From: Shewanella oncorhynchi
GTDB taxonomy: Bacteria > Pseudomonadota > Gammaproteobacteria > Enterobacterales > Shewanellaceae
DNA: 64,000 nt
Reading direction: 5' to 3'
Assembly: GCF_012584455.1 (NCBI RefSeq)
Contig: NZ_JABAEB010000007.1
Location: forward strand, 124,001-188,000
Within the stretch, counting starts at the first letter, position 1, and every line of letters starts with the position of its first letter. The translations under genes were made by a program, and so were the position numbers. Below, piece after piece: positions 9,772 through 18,859 of this stretch. The notes below the pieces were generated by a model. The model ran no database searches. It was not told the origin of the DNA and was given only the letters and a program-made list of their open reading frames with translations.

Positions 9772-10791
9772 TTAGACAGCCTGCAAACGCTTCGCCTGAC
9801 GATTACGGTACATAGGCAGCAATTGCACCACCATCACAGAGACAATAATCACGCCAATCCCCAGCAGAGATAAACCATCTAATTCATCAGCGCGGAATAC
9901 TTCTGGCCACCAGCCAAGGCTCACCACTAACGCCGTGGCACTAAAGCTAAATACTGGCGTTAGGGCCAACATGGCACTGACCTGCGCCGTCGGCCAGTAC
10001 TTCATCGACTGGCCAAAACAGCCATAGGCGATCAAGGTATTGGCGGCGCAAAACAGTGCTATCTGCCAATCGAAGCTGTCCATACTGACAAACTGACTAA
10101 AGTCGCTAAAGGGAGCCATTACGAAAATACCTAAGCCATAGATCACTAAGAGCACGTTCGCGGGCGACAAACGATTCAGTAAGGATTTTTGTAATAAGGC
10201 ATAGCTAGTCCACGACAGTGCCGAGAACTGGATGATCATCACCCCAATCCAAACCTGATGATTATTAGCCCCAGAAAAATTTAAATTAGGATGGAAAAAC
10301 ATCAACATACCTAAAGCTAAGGTTGCAAAACAGCTGAGTTGCACTGCATTAAGCCGTTCCTTAAAAAACAACACACCACCAAACGCGAGGAAAAAGGGCG
10401 AAGTCTGGAAATTCAGTTGGGCGGCGCCCGGTGCGAGGTAATCGAGTGAGTAAACAAAAGACACATAATTGAGCATCAAGAAGATGCCAGCAAGCACTAA
10501 CCTTAACCAAACTTTGGCATCAAGTGCTGCAAATTGCTTAAGACTACCTGCGCTCCATTGGATCACTATACTGACTAAAAGCGCGACCAGAAAACGAAAC
10601 CAAGTAAGAGTCACGGGATCGATAAAGGCCGCCGAGAGCTTTAATGCTATAGGTAACATGCCCCAAAATAAAACCGCAACTGAGATGAATAGGAGCCCAA
10701 GCTGAGCATGATTATTTGCCTGAGGGGCGTTATGGCTAAGGTTCACGGAGGAGTCCAATAGAAACCGCAAAATGGACAGCCATTCTGGCAC
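9772..10791 (-). CDS. EamA/DMT-family transporter
   Basis: Inner-membrane drug/metabolite transporter with two EamA repeats and about ten hydrophobic segments. Typical patterns include LLFISVAVLFWGMLPIALKL in the first helix, LAPGAAQLNFQTSPFF in the first repeat and ALTPVFSFSATALVV in the second. The open frame starts with GTG at 10791, but the first 25 residues are polar and a GTG at 10746 is an equally plausible start. The C-terminus is basic (MYRNRQAKRLQAV). The substrate is unknown. Confidence 0.85.
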   Translation of the reverse strand: MPEWLSILRFLLDSSVNLSHNAPQANNHAQLGLLFISVAVLFWGMLPIALKLSAAFIDPVTLTWFRFLVALLVSIVIQWSAGSLKQFAALDAKVWLRLVLAGIFLMLNYVSFVYSLDYLAPGAAQLNFQTSPFFLAFGGVLFFKERLNAVQLSCFATLALGMLMFFHPNLNFSGANNHQVWIGVMIIQFSALSWTSYALLQKSLLNRLSPANVLLVIYGLGIFVMAPFSDFSQFVSMDSFDWQIALFCAANTLIAYGCFGQSMKYWPTAQVSAMLALTPVFSFSATALVVSLGWWPEVFRADELDGLSLLGIGVIIVSVMVVQLLPMYRNRQAKRLQAV

Positions 10792-11064
10792 TGAGCCAGC
10801 ACAATATCTAGCGGCGAATCATGGAAAGATTCGCGTTAGCTTGGATACTTTAGCTGACACTTATGTGGGGCAAGTTTCAGCATCTTACGATAATTGGAAT
10901 ATTGGCCGCACTCTTGATTCAACTGCAGCAGATTTACCCCGAAAGCCAACATTGGCATTTCCCGCGTTGCCAATAACCGAGTATATTTGGCCCATAAAAA
11001 TGGCTTCTGCCACACACTCTCTAGGCCACTTCTTTTTAAGCTAACGCTTTAAATAGGAAAGTTA

Positions 11065-11886
11065 ATGTTATCTACCGCCACGATCGAACAAGTTAAAACG
11101 CATATTAATATCGCAGCCAAAGAATTAGCCGAGCGCCGCGCAGCAGGCACGAGCGGCGATGTACTGATCCCAGAACTAAGGCCAACCAGCTTCGAACAGG
11201 CCTTCGCTATTCAACAAGCCGTAGCAGAAATATTTAAAGCAAGCGATAACAATCCTATCGCGGCGTGGAAATGCCTAGTACCCACGGCGGAAAAAACCGT
11301 CGTAGCGCCTATTTATCAAGATGATGTGTATCAACAATCGACCACTTGCCCACTCTATCCATCGACGAAAGGCCTCGCCCGAGTCGAACCCGAACTCGCC
11401 TTCGAGATTGCTCGCGATTTACCGCCAAGAAGCACGCCTTACACAGAGGCTGAAATCGACGAGGCCTTAGGCCACACACGCTTAGCCTTGGAATTGATCA
11501 AAAGCCGCTACCACACACCCAGTGAAGCGACGCATTTTGATGCCCTCGCCGATGGCTTAGTCAATCAAGGACTGTGGTTAGGGCCTGTGCTTAATCCGCA
11601 AGAAGGTTTAGAAATGAGTCATTTTGAACTCAGCGTTGATATTGCCAATGGCGAGCACCAGCAAAGCGACACACTGCAAAAATCCGCCATTCATCCCAAC
11701 GGTTTCCCTAAGGCGGGACTCTACTGGTTAGTTAACTTTTTATCCGCCCAAGGCATTGGCTTAACTCAAGGGCAATATGTGATCACAGGCTCCTACGCTG
11801 GCGTCCTCGATCTGCCATTGGCACAGGTCTGCAAATTTGAATACGGCGCGCTTGGACAGTTCGCCGTGACTTTCACTACTAAGTGA
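11065..11886 (+). CDS. 2-keto-4-pentenoate hydratase family protein (MhpD-like)
   Basis: Predicted cytosolic enzyme of the hydratase/decarboxylase branch of the FAH superfamily, acting on 2-oxo acids from aromatic meta-cleavage or related compounds. The 273 residues include the acidic metal-site pattern VEPELAFEIARDLP near 110-123, and GSYAGVLDLPL near 248-258, as in MhpD-type proteins. No other meta-cleavage genes are adjacent, so its real substrate here is uncertain. AGGAAAG lies just upstream of the ATG. It is a single gene on the + strand. Confidence 0.78.
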   Translation: MLSTATIEQVKTHINIAAKELAERRAAGTSGDVLIPELRPTSFEQAFAIQQAVAEIFKASDNNPIAAWKCLVPTAEKTVVAPIYQDDVYQQSTTCPLYPSTKGLARVEPELAFEIARDLPPRSTPYTEAEIDEALGHTRLALELIKSRYHTPSEATHFDALADGLVNQGLWLGPVLNPQEGLEMSHFELSVDIANGEHQQSDTLQKSAIHPNGFPKAGLYWLVNFLSAQGIGLTQGQYVITGSYAGVLDLPLAQVCKFEYGALGQFAVTFTTK

Positions 11887-12075
11887 TTGCGGCGAGTAAA
11901 ACGACAAAACACTGATAAATAAGCGAACTCAGTTTCAGCTGGGCTCGCTTATTTTCAATCTCAGTGCTCAGTTATCTGCATTCCCCACAAGCATCATTAA
12001 CAAAAGCCAAACTAACTTGCCTCAAAATGTACACCTATGTATCATCTAAATTCATCAATAATAAGGATATATAGA

Positions 12076-13188
12076 ATGTCACACGGAAAAATGCTGCCAA
12101 TTGCCTGTCTTCTTGCCCTCACTTTAGGCACTTCTCTTAGCGTGCATGCCTCAGAAAATAGCTTTACCAAAGCCTATAGTGACTATCAAGCTGCCGTAGA
12201 AAAAGGCGATGCTGCAAATATTGAAGCAAGCGCAAAAGCCGCTTATCAACTCGGCGAAGCTCAATATACCAAAGACAGCGTTGACTTAGCTAACCTAGCC
12301 ATTAACTGGGCCAGCGCGATAGAAAAGCAAGTCGCCCCTTACCCATTTACAGAAAAGAATCTGCCAAAAACGGCTAAGGCGAATGAATTGTATCAACTCG
12401 CTCTGGCTAACTATAAAGTTCATTATGGCAAAGAAGCGCTTGAGCTTATCGATCCCTTACTGGGTGCTGCACAAACCGCCGTTGAAGCCAAAGATGCGAA
12501 AAATGATTTGCTTACTGCTATCGCAATTGCTGAAAAATCCGATAAAAAGAAACTGCTCGCCGATGTAAAAATGGCCGCCTTCAACCGCTTATCAAATACA
12601 GAGCTATACACCAAAAGCGTAAGAAGCTATGCCTTCGATGCCTATGATATTTATAAAGAGATTTTACCAGAGAACGCCATAGACAGGGTCAAGGCAACCT
12701 ATGTGGTGGGTGCCGTTGAGTATGCAGAAAAGCATGACGACAAGGCGATTCCATTGCTTTTAGAAGTCGTTAAGCAGTTTGAAGCCCTTAACTTTAGCCA
12801 TCCCTATGCCTTAAGTGCCCACGCTTATTTAGTCGAACTCTATGAGCGCCAAGGAAAACGTGACGAGTCAACCGCCCACTGTATTGCTATCGGCAAAATG
12901 CGTCCTTGGGCCGACGCACAGGAACAACAACCTATTTTCCGTACCGCACCAGACTATCCAATGTCCTATGCGCAGCGAGGTAAAAGTGGCTGGGTTCAGC
13001 TTAAATTTACTGTCGATGAAAATGGCTTCGTCAAAAATCCTGAAATTTTAGCTTCTAAGGGTGGTGCTCTCTTCGAGAAAGAAACGCTAAAAATGATAGA
13101 TAAATGGCGTTACGCACCCAAGTTTGAAAATGGTAAAGCCGTTGAGGCACAAACCACTGTGCAACTGGATTACACCATAAATCGATAG
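12076..13188 (+). CDS. Periplasmic TonB C-terminal domain protein
   Basis: I start at the ATG at 12076, since AGGA lies 9 bases upstream and the preceding frame adds an unlikely leader. The N-terminus is a signal peptide (MLPIACLLALTLGTSLSVHA, cleavage after HA-S). Residues about 30-270 are helical and Ala/Lys-rich, consistent with TPR-like repeats (AYQLGEAQYT, LSAHAYLVELYERQG). The last 90 residues are a TonB-type domain with PDYPMSYAQRGKSGWVQLKF, VDENG and WRYAPK. There is no membrane anchor beyond the signal peptide, so it is not a classical energy transducer. Function unknown. Confidence 0.82.
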   Translation: MSHGKMLPIACLLALTLGTSLSVHASENSFTKAYSDYQAAVEKGDAANIEASAKAAYQLGEAQYTKDSVDLANLAINWASAIEKQVAPYPFTEKNLPKTAKANELYQLALANYKVHYGKEALELIDPLLGAAQTAVEAKDAKNDLLTAIAIAEKSDKKKLLADVKMAAFNRLSNTELYTKSVRSYAFDAYDIYKEILPENAIDRVKATYVVGAVEYAEKHDDKAIPLLLEVVKQFEALNFSHPYALSAHAYLVELYERQGKRDESTAHCIAIGKMRPWADAQEQQPIFRTAPDYPMSYAQRGKSGWVQLKFTVDENGFVKNPEILASKGGALFEKETLKMIDKWRYAPKFENGKAVEAQTTVQLDYTINR

Positions 13189-13192
13189 CTCA

Positions 13193-13522
13193 TTACTTCA
13201 CCTCATGCCCTAGCTCATCGCTTACACTCGATGGGCTTTTTTCATCCTGCTCTGCAAGCTGCCCCAGACTTAACCCCTGCTTAAGTTGGATTAAACAAGC
13301 TTGGCAAATACACGCATCGGCAGACGGTAAAATATGGTTGATGACCCCTAGCGGCGAATCTGATGCTTGCGCTTGCAAGGCGGCCAAAGGTGGAAATGTT
13401 TGCAGAGCGCACCAACAATCCTCAATACCCTTACCTAAAATCACAGCACATTGATTCGCGCCTTGGCACAAAGGGCAAATTTGTGCAGTTTCTAACTTAG
13501 GTTCTTCCAATGATTGAGACAC
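13193..13522 (-). CDS. Cysteine-rich CWC family protein
   Basis: A 109-residue cytoplasmic protein with the CWC pattern: CPLCQGANQC at 16-25, CWC at 37-39 and a second cluster CICQAC at 71-76. The paired cysteines suggest zinc or Fe-S binding. The C-terminal 30 residues are acidic and polar and may be unstructured. It overlaps nothing and converges with the TonB-C gene 4 bases away. Biochemical function of this family is not known to me. Confidence 0.8.
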   Translation of the reverse strand: MSQSLEEPKLETAQICPLCQGANQCAVILGKGIEDCWCALQTFPPLAALQAQASDSPLGVINHILPSADACICQACLIQLKQGLSLGQLAEQDEKSPSSVSDELGHEVK

Positions 13523-13714
13523 GGTAATCCTTATAGCAAGATAAGTTGTTATAGCGCGGAGATCATAATAGATTTTTGCAACTCAAACTTAATTGATTGG
13601 CACCAAAGTGAGACTTTAAAACTTTCCAAACTACGTTTGAATGCTTTAGTTAAAAAGTCGTGGGGCTTCACCCCTCAGGCTAATATTGGTGCTGTTTAGC
13701 ACAATGCTATATTG

Positions 13715-13990
13715 ATTGCGGCCTTACGGCCGAGATAAGTCAAAGTCGTGGGTCTTCAACCCACACCCGACCAAGAGGGGATCAACAGCAATTCCCTCTT
13801 GGATCTCCCTTGCCGCCCCCTAGCGAAGTTACATGCATTAGAGACAGGCCTCGGTCTTATGGACAAATTGCTATCGCTTCCGAAGGATGCGTCCCTGCAC
13901 CTGCGAAAGCTAGCCGGTCATCCATGACCGGACTCACGCAATTTATTCCAACGCCCCGCGGCAACTTCGCAGGGGATGGTGAACTTCTGT
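13715..13990 (-). repeat. Dispersed repeat element, copy A (about 276 bp)
   Basis: Read on the minus strand it runs from ACAGAAGTTCACC to GGCCGTAAGGCCGCAAT. It shares both ends and several internal blocks with 38002-38288: CCCTGCGAAGTTGC, TAGCTTTCG, GGAAGCG, AATGCATGTAACTTCGCTAG, TTGGTCGGGTGTGGG and CCCACGACTTTGA. It contains small hairpins, e.g. GGTCATGGATGACC. A further degenerate right-end fragment lies at 13645-13668. A 60-codon frame crosses it but is only repeat sequence. The rest of the 13523-14215 gap shows nothing else. Confidence 0.85.
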
Positions 13991-14215
13991 AGTTTTAGTG
14001 TTGTCTGTGAATCCCAGAGATTTGTGTCTTTTCCATTTTTTAAAATTGGGTGTCCTGTTTTGTTGTTCAATAGTTTGTGCTCATCAAGTTATCTAACTTA
14101 AATGATATTTGGATGTATTTATTTGGCTCAGTGAACCGCATTCCTGCGTTATAGCAGTAGGGTTCACAGATGCGCACACGGTGAATACGGAAGGCAAGTT
14201 GAAATCACGTTAATT

Positions 14216-15172
14216 TTATGACTTTTTGAATTCTTTAAAGAATTCATCCTGTCTTTCAAATTGAGCGTTTAATTCTTCTTCAGTGATATCAGGCAGAGAG
14301 TCATACCAATGCTGTATTGATCTGATATTTGTATCTGTTTCTTTTATTCTAGCTATAAGCTTCTGAAAATTATCTGGTATCAAGCAGGCTAAATTTTCAG
14401 CTTGGACTGGACTATAAAACCCCGACATTGGTGGATTAATGCCAAATTTACGCTCCATGTCAAAACCTACTAAAAGTACAGGATTGCTTAATGCAACCGT
14501 AAGGGCTATTAATTCAACTGTTTTCAGGTAGTAAGAAAGACTCTGGCTACATGCTTTCTTATCAAATTGCGGGACGCCCATTCCATTTATATGCCGAAAC
14601 CTTGGAGATATGATGTTGAAGCTATTTTCCAAGCCGTTTACATGAATGACATTACAGATATCCCAATAATGCTCTAATAAAACGTCTGTCCATGACTCGT
14701 CATTATCTTGGTCATACTGCGGAGTTGCCTTTTTTAGTGCACTTAACGCACGCTTAAAATTTGGTGTACCGTTATCTGAAACCGAATGCATCCACTTTTT
14801 TGCCTTTTCTGACTCAGTACTATCCAAGACAAAAAAACTGCCCGCTACTACGAGTTCTAAAGCTCTCCTTAAAGAATCAAAAGCATTTTTGTAGTTGCCC
14901 TGAAAGATCACCGTCAAACAACTATCCAACTCCTGTACCGCTTCAACCCACGGGAAAATGCTTACTTTTTCTAAGTGATCGACTCTTGCCGTAGGAGCTT
15001 CCATTAACTCATGCGTACAAAATGACTCAGCTTGCTCAAGCTTTTCGAGGTTTGGATAGTCATTATAGATATAGTTAGAAGTCTCTGTAATAACACTTTC
15101 CAAACTAGAGAGCAGTATATCTCGTCTAGCGTTAAAACTTTCTTTTGGTAGGTTGAATGGATTCAAGGTCAA
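14216..15172 (-). CDS. Unrecognised 318-residue protein in an accessory patch
   Basis: Soluble protein with no signal peptide or membrane segment, apparently mostly helical. It is visibly richer in A+T than the neighbouring core genes. Noticeable blocks are NAFDSLRRALELVVAGSFF at about 97-115, a Trp/His block (VLLEHYWDICNVIHVNG) near 164-180, and a strongly acidic C-terminus (ITEEELNAQFERQDEF). I do not recognise a family and found no catalytic motif. It lies alone between repeat A and the palindromic element at 15472. Isolation, composition and flanking repeats suggest recent acquisition; a role such as phage defence would be speculation. Confidence 0.7.
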   Translation of the reverse strand: MTLNPFNLPKESFNARRDILLSSLESVITETSNYIYNDYPNLEKLEQAESFCTHELMEAPTARVDHLEKVSIFPWVEAVQELDSCLTVIFQGNYKNAFDSLRRALELVVAGSFFVLDSTESEKAKKWMHSVSDNGTPNFKRALSALKKATPQYDQDNDESWTDVLLEHYWDICNVIHVNGLENSFNIISPRFRHINGMGVPQFDKKACSQSLSYYLKTVELIALTVALSNPVLLVGFDMERKFGINPPMSGFYSPVQAENLACLIPDNFQKLIARIKETDTNIRSIQHWYDSLPDITEEELNAQFERQDEFFKEFKKS

Positions 15173-15471
15173 CTCTTGTTAATAAATTTGACGTGCTACA
15201 TACGATAACTGAAAAGATAGTTATCCACCAAAAATTAGAGTTCAATACTTTCCAAATCAGTTGATATTTTCTATCAATAAAGAAATACAGCAAGGTGTAA
15301 CAAACCTTTGTTTAACCTGGTTAAAAAACTTGCAAATCAGTTTATTATGAAACACAGGAAGTGTTAACCCACCCCGATATATTTTGCCCACTCAAGATAG
15401 TTTACTGAGCCACCCATGGCTAAATTCTCGGTGTACTTTAAATCAACAGATGACACTAATGCTCGAAAGGC

Positions 15472-15572
15472 GAGTCATGGTGATTTGCGAGGCGACCGTC
15501 CGCCCCATGGACGGGGCGGTCGAGCATCCAAGGATGGACTGGCTGCGAGTCGGTGAGTGAATGCCATGACTC
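15472..15572. repeat. 101-bp palindromic element
   Basis: Ends are perfect 9-bp inverted repeats GAGTCATGG (15472-15480) and CCATGACTC (15564-15572). The middle holds a GC-rich hairpin, CCGCCCC / GGGGCGG, around ATGGAC. No ORF inside. It resembles a non-autonomous MITE or REP-like element. A related shorter form is at 36224-36287. The remaining 15173-15739 gap holds only a terminator. Confidence 0.75.
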
Positions 15573-15649
15573 ACCTATACATTGATACCTGCAAACGCGA
15601 TGATCCCAACAACTGAAATCACAGATTACTCAGTACAATTGACCAATAA

Positions 15650-15685
15650 AAAAGCCAGCAAGGCTATAGGCTTACTGGCTTTTCT
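15650..15685 (-). terminator. Terminator after tsdA
   Basis: Long hairpin AAAAGCCAGCAAG / CTTACTGGCTTTT with one G-T pair. On the minus strand it is followed by a T run. It is 55 bases past the tsdA stop. Confidence 0.85.
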
Positions 15686-15739
15686 GCTTTATTTACTCGC
15701 TTTATTTCATCAAACGAGCACTGAATAAAAGCGGCTCAA

Positions 15740-16807
15740 CTATGACTTCTTAGGGAAAATCGGATAGGACTCAGTACCTAACACTTTGCCATCAACAGTG
15801 AGACCATAGTAATCGCTGTCATTGTGGTATTTTTCCTGCGCTTGCTTCACATCACCTTTGCTACGTGGGTCCTGCGGACGCTCGTGGGAGTTGATGTAAG
15901 CGGCAACATCCCAAGCCTGCTGGTTAGTTAACTGCATACTCTTACCAAAGGGCATGTTTTCATAAATGAAAAATGCGGCAGTGTTGACCCTGTGCATTCC
16001 CGCTCCCCAGTTATAACTTTGGGGTCCCCACAGCGGCGGCAGTGCATACACACCCGCAATGGCTTGACCTTGCCCATCAACACCATGACAAGTTTGGCAA
16101 TGGGCGACATACACGGCTTTACCTCGTTCAGGTGAATAGGCTTGTTCGGGTTTTGGGATCTCAGGATAAGCTCGCCCCGGCAAGTTAGCACGTTGCTCAA
16201 CTGTCATCGTCTTAGCTAATGCCTCTGGTAGTGGGAAGTCATCCCGCTTGGCACCTTTGACTAACTCAGCATCACTGATCTCAGGAACAGGGCCACTGAT
16301 ATTAGCCTCATCCATCAAGCCGCCCATGCCTAACCAATAAGCGTAGGCAGAAAGCGCCACTAACTCAGGGCTACCTGATGCTGGGGCTTTACCATTCATC
16401 GAATAGTTAAAACAACCTTGGATGCGTTCTTCAAAGCTACTGACTTTATTGTCTTTTTTACGATACGCCGGATAAGCAAAATACGCGCCCCAAAGGGGTG
16501 ATGCATTGGCTTTACGGCCTGCATCCATATGGCAATTGGTACAGTTAAGCTCATTACCCACATACTTATCACGCAGCTGTTGGGTATTCACAAACAGTTG
16601 ATAACCTAAACGCACTTTGTCACCAAAGGCGCCTTCGGGAATCGCACTCAAAGGTCTAGGGGTAAGATAGGTTTGATCTGCTACCTTAGGGAAAGAAGGC
16701 AGCGGAGCTTGCTTATCTGGGCGTTCTTGTACTGGCTCTGTTTCAGCTTGCGCCTGAACGGTTAACGACCCCATCGCGGCCAGTAATAACATTGCGGAAT
16801 ATTTCAT
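15740..16807 (-). CDS. tsdA: Thiosulfate dehydrogenase / tetrathionate reductase, dihaem cytochrome c
   Basis: Periplasmic dihaem cytochrome of the TsdA family, which interconverts thiosulfate and tetrathionate. A signal peptide ends near residue 21 (AQA-ETE). Haem 1 binds at CTNCH (89-93) and haem 2 at CQTCH (237-241). Cys132, in ERIQGCFNYSMNG, is at the position of the family's unusual cysteine axial ligand. Lys289 and Met291 in FGKSM are candidates for the distal haem-2 ligands. The family pattern and the cytochrome partner upstream make this call fairly firm. The preferred direction in vivo is not readable. It is second in an operon with tsdB, 10 bases apart. Confidence 0.85.
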   Translation of the reverse strand: MKYSAMLLLAAMGSLTVQAQAETEPVQERPDKQAPLPSFPKVADQTYLTPRPLSAIPEGAFGDKVRLGYQLFVNTQQLRDKYVGNELNCTNCHMDAGRKANASPLWGAYFAYPAYRKKDNKVSSFEERIQGCFNYSMNGKAPASGSPELVALSAYAYWLGMGGLMDEANISGPVPEISDAELVKGAKRDDFPLPEALAKTMTVEQRANLPGRAYPEIPKPEQAYSPERGKAVYVAHCQTCHGVDGQGQAIAGVYALPPLWGPQSYNWGAGMHRVNTAAFFIYENMPFGKSMQLTNQQAWDVAAYINSHERPQDPRSKGDVKQAQEKYHNDSDYYGLTVDGKVLGTESYPIFPKKS

Positions 16808-16817
16808 GGCCGGCTCC

Positions 16818-17441
16818 TTATTTTAAATTCGCAAAGTAGTTGGCTAACGCATCAATCTCGGCGACAGTGAGCTTATTCGCGACGCTCCCCATCATGCCAT
16901 CGACGTCACCTTTACGTGTTCCCGACTGCCATGCCAATAATTGCGTTTTGATATAACTCGCCTGTTGACCTGCTAAGCGAGGAAATAAGCCGCCACCTAA
17001 TGCAGAAGGACCATGACAGGTCACGCAGGCTGGTAAACCACGGGACCAATCACCTTGATAGGCTAAACGGGCGGTGTCGTCATTAAAAACAACTTGTTCA
17101 CCGCGGATAACAGGCTTGACGTCATTGGCAGGCTTAGCTGAAAAATAGCTCGACACTTGCTCAATACCGTCACCTTGGAGCGTCATTGCCATCGGCATCA
17201 TAGTCGCGTTTTGGCGAACGCCCGCTTGGAAATGCTGCAATTGTGTCGAGATATATTCTTTAGATAATCCCGCTAATCGAGGGCCGAGTGGTTCAATACC
17301 CTCACCCGCTGCCCCATGGCAAGACACACATAGCTGTGCAGCTTGTGGCATAACGTTCATCGATTGTTTGTCAGAAGGCTCGGCGGCAGCGGCATAGCCG
17401 CTACATAGCATTAAGCCTATGACTAATGTTTTAATCTTCAT
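16818..17441 (-). CDS. tsdB: Dihaem cytochrome c4-like electron partner of TsdA
   Basis: Periplasmic cytochrome of 207 residues with signal peptide MKIKTLVIGLMLCSGYAAAA. It is built as two c-type domains, with haem motifs CVSCH at 38-42 and CVTCH at 139-143. Each is followed by the c4-type pattern GPRLAGLSKEYI or FPRLAGQQASYI. Methionines at 81-85 and 183-184 are likely sixth ligands. Position directly before tsdA and domain layout match TsdB, which accepts electrons from TsdA and passes them toward the respiratory chain. An isolated c4 cytochrome would look similar, so the name rests on the neighbour. Confidence 0.85.
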   Translation of the reverse strand: MKIKTLVIGLMLCSGYAAAAEPSDKQSMNVMPQAAQLCVSCHGAAGEGIEPLGPRLAGLSKEYISTQLQHFQAGVRQNATMMPMAMTLQGDGIEQVSSYFSAKPANDVKPVIRGEQVVFNDDTARLAYQGDWSRGLPACVTCHGPSALGGGLFPRLAGQQASYIKTQLLAWQSGTRKGDVDGMMGSVANKLTVAEIDALANYFANLK

Positions 17442-17666
17442 GTTCTATCCTTGAAGAGAATTAAGCTCTAAAGCATAGGGGTTATTGTTATTTATGTTTG
17501 TGCTCACACACTAAACCCATTTTAAAATCAGCCGCTCATTTTTAAAACAGCCAATAAATGAGCCTTAACATTCATTAAGAGTCACTTATTGTTCAATTCA
17601 AACGGGATAAATTTACCTTACTCTGTACAAGGTTAAGCTGCAAGCCTTCAAGACTTAATGGCCTGC

Positions 17667-18695
17667 TCAATAACCAAATCGCGTCGATTCGAAACGATTC
17701 AATAACTTATGTATCAAATAGCATAAAAGTAACGTGCCAACGATAGCGATTAAAATACTGCTCACTCGGTATAAGGCACTGAAGATTAAGTCGTTACCTG
17801 GGGTCAAATACTGCCCAAACAAAATCCCTAACGTGGTCATAGCACCAAAACCCACGCCAGAGCCATTCGCCTCGCGCACATGGGCTTGGCTAAAAATCAT
17901 CAGTCCGATCCATAACAAGGGGGCAACTAACATCAATAGCCCTGACCAATCATAGAGCAGCAACTGCACGAGTATCCCAAACGACACCCCCAACAGGGTG
18001 CCTATGGCGCGCTTACGGGCATAGTCGAGTGCACCATTCCAATGCATGGGAAACAATAGTAAAAGAGTGGTCGCTTGAGCCGACATCGAATCCCGCAGAT
18101 CAAATATTTGGAACACCAGAAACGATGCCGTCGCTATGGTCGCGCCAAGCAAGGCTTCGTGGCGCATTCGATGCGACGCCTTAGGCCCTGGTTTGTAAGC
18201 CACTCTTGGTTCCACATCGGGCCAGAGTGCCGTCATAGCGTAGGCGATAACTACTGAAAGTGCTGTCGCCCAAAAATTACTGAAAACTAAGTCGTTTAAG
18301 TCAACGCCGGGATAGCTTGCAAAGTGCAGCATGATACTGAGACTCAGCACACCGTTGGCACCAAAGAGAAACAAACTGCCGCGGGACATGGCCGCAAAGC
18401 GGTATAAAAATAATAGGAAAACGATGGGAGTCATCATGCCGGGATGGCTGCCAAAGAAACCGCCGAGTAACCCAACCTCTAACCCAGCCATGGCAGATGA
18501 AGCCAATAATTGGCGCATAGCATGACCATTCATCACTGGCACTAATCCGAGTAGTAGCATAGGTGTCACAGTGAAAAAGACTCCATTGCTCCAACCAAAA
18601 ATTTTACACAGGGTAAAACCTAAGGTCGCGCCAGTCGCAATCCGTAAACACTGGCGTAAATCGTTGGCCGTCAATGGGCTATGGCGTAGTAACAT
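17667..18695 (-). CDS. DUF2955/FUSC-like inner-membrane protein of an efflux operon
   Basis: A 342-residue membrane protein with about ten hydrophobic segments in two similar halves, as in the FUSC/DUF2955 family related to aromatic-acid exporters such as AaeB. Recognisable stretches are GATLGFTLCKIFGWSNGVFF, LLGLVPVMNG and, in the second half, RKRAIGTLLGVSFGILVQ. It is the third gene of a MarR-HlyD-DUF2955 operon, with a 213-base gap after the HlyD gene. The pair probably exports small lipophilic or aromatic compounds; the substrate is unknown. No outer-membrane channel is adjacent. Confidence 0.8.
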   Translation of the reverse strand: MLLRHSPLTANDLRQCLRIATGATLGFTLCKIFGWSNGVFFTVTPMLLLGLVPVMNGHAMRQLLASSAMAGLEVGLLGGFFGSHPGMMTPIVFLLFLYRFAAMSRGSLFLFGANGVLSLSIMLHFASYPGVDLNDLVFSNFWATALSVVIAYAMTALWPDVEPRVAYKPGPKASHRMRHEALLGATIATASFLVFQIFDLRDSMSAQATTLLLLFPMHWNGALDYARKRAIGTLLGVSFGILVQLLLYDWSGLLMLVAPLLWIGLMIFSQAHVREANGSGVGFGAMTTLGILFGQYLTPGNDLIFSALYRVSSILIAIVGTLLLCYLIHKLLNRFESTRFGY

Positions 18696-18859
18696 GCTCG
18701 TCGCCTTGTTCTATCGATACATTAAATGAGGATGTTTAGCTGGCTTATGCTGCGTTCACACTTATGTTGCTTTGAAGCGTTCACTCAAGCGACTCGTGGC
18801 AAATACAAACCACCGCGAGTCACTCGTGCTCGTCAACACAGATAAGTACTGATGGATAT

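Noticed and set aside
13810..13992. 60-codon + strand frame starting MPPPSEVTCIRDRP
   Set aside because: It is translated from repeat copy A, which is non-coding with pairing stems. The homologous stretch at copy B does not keep the frame.
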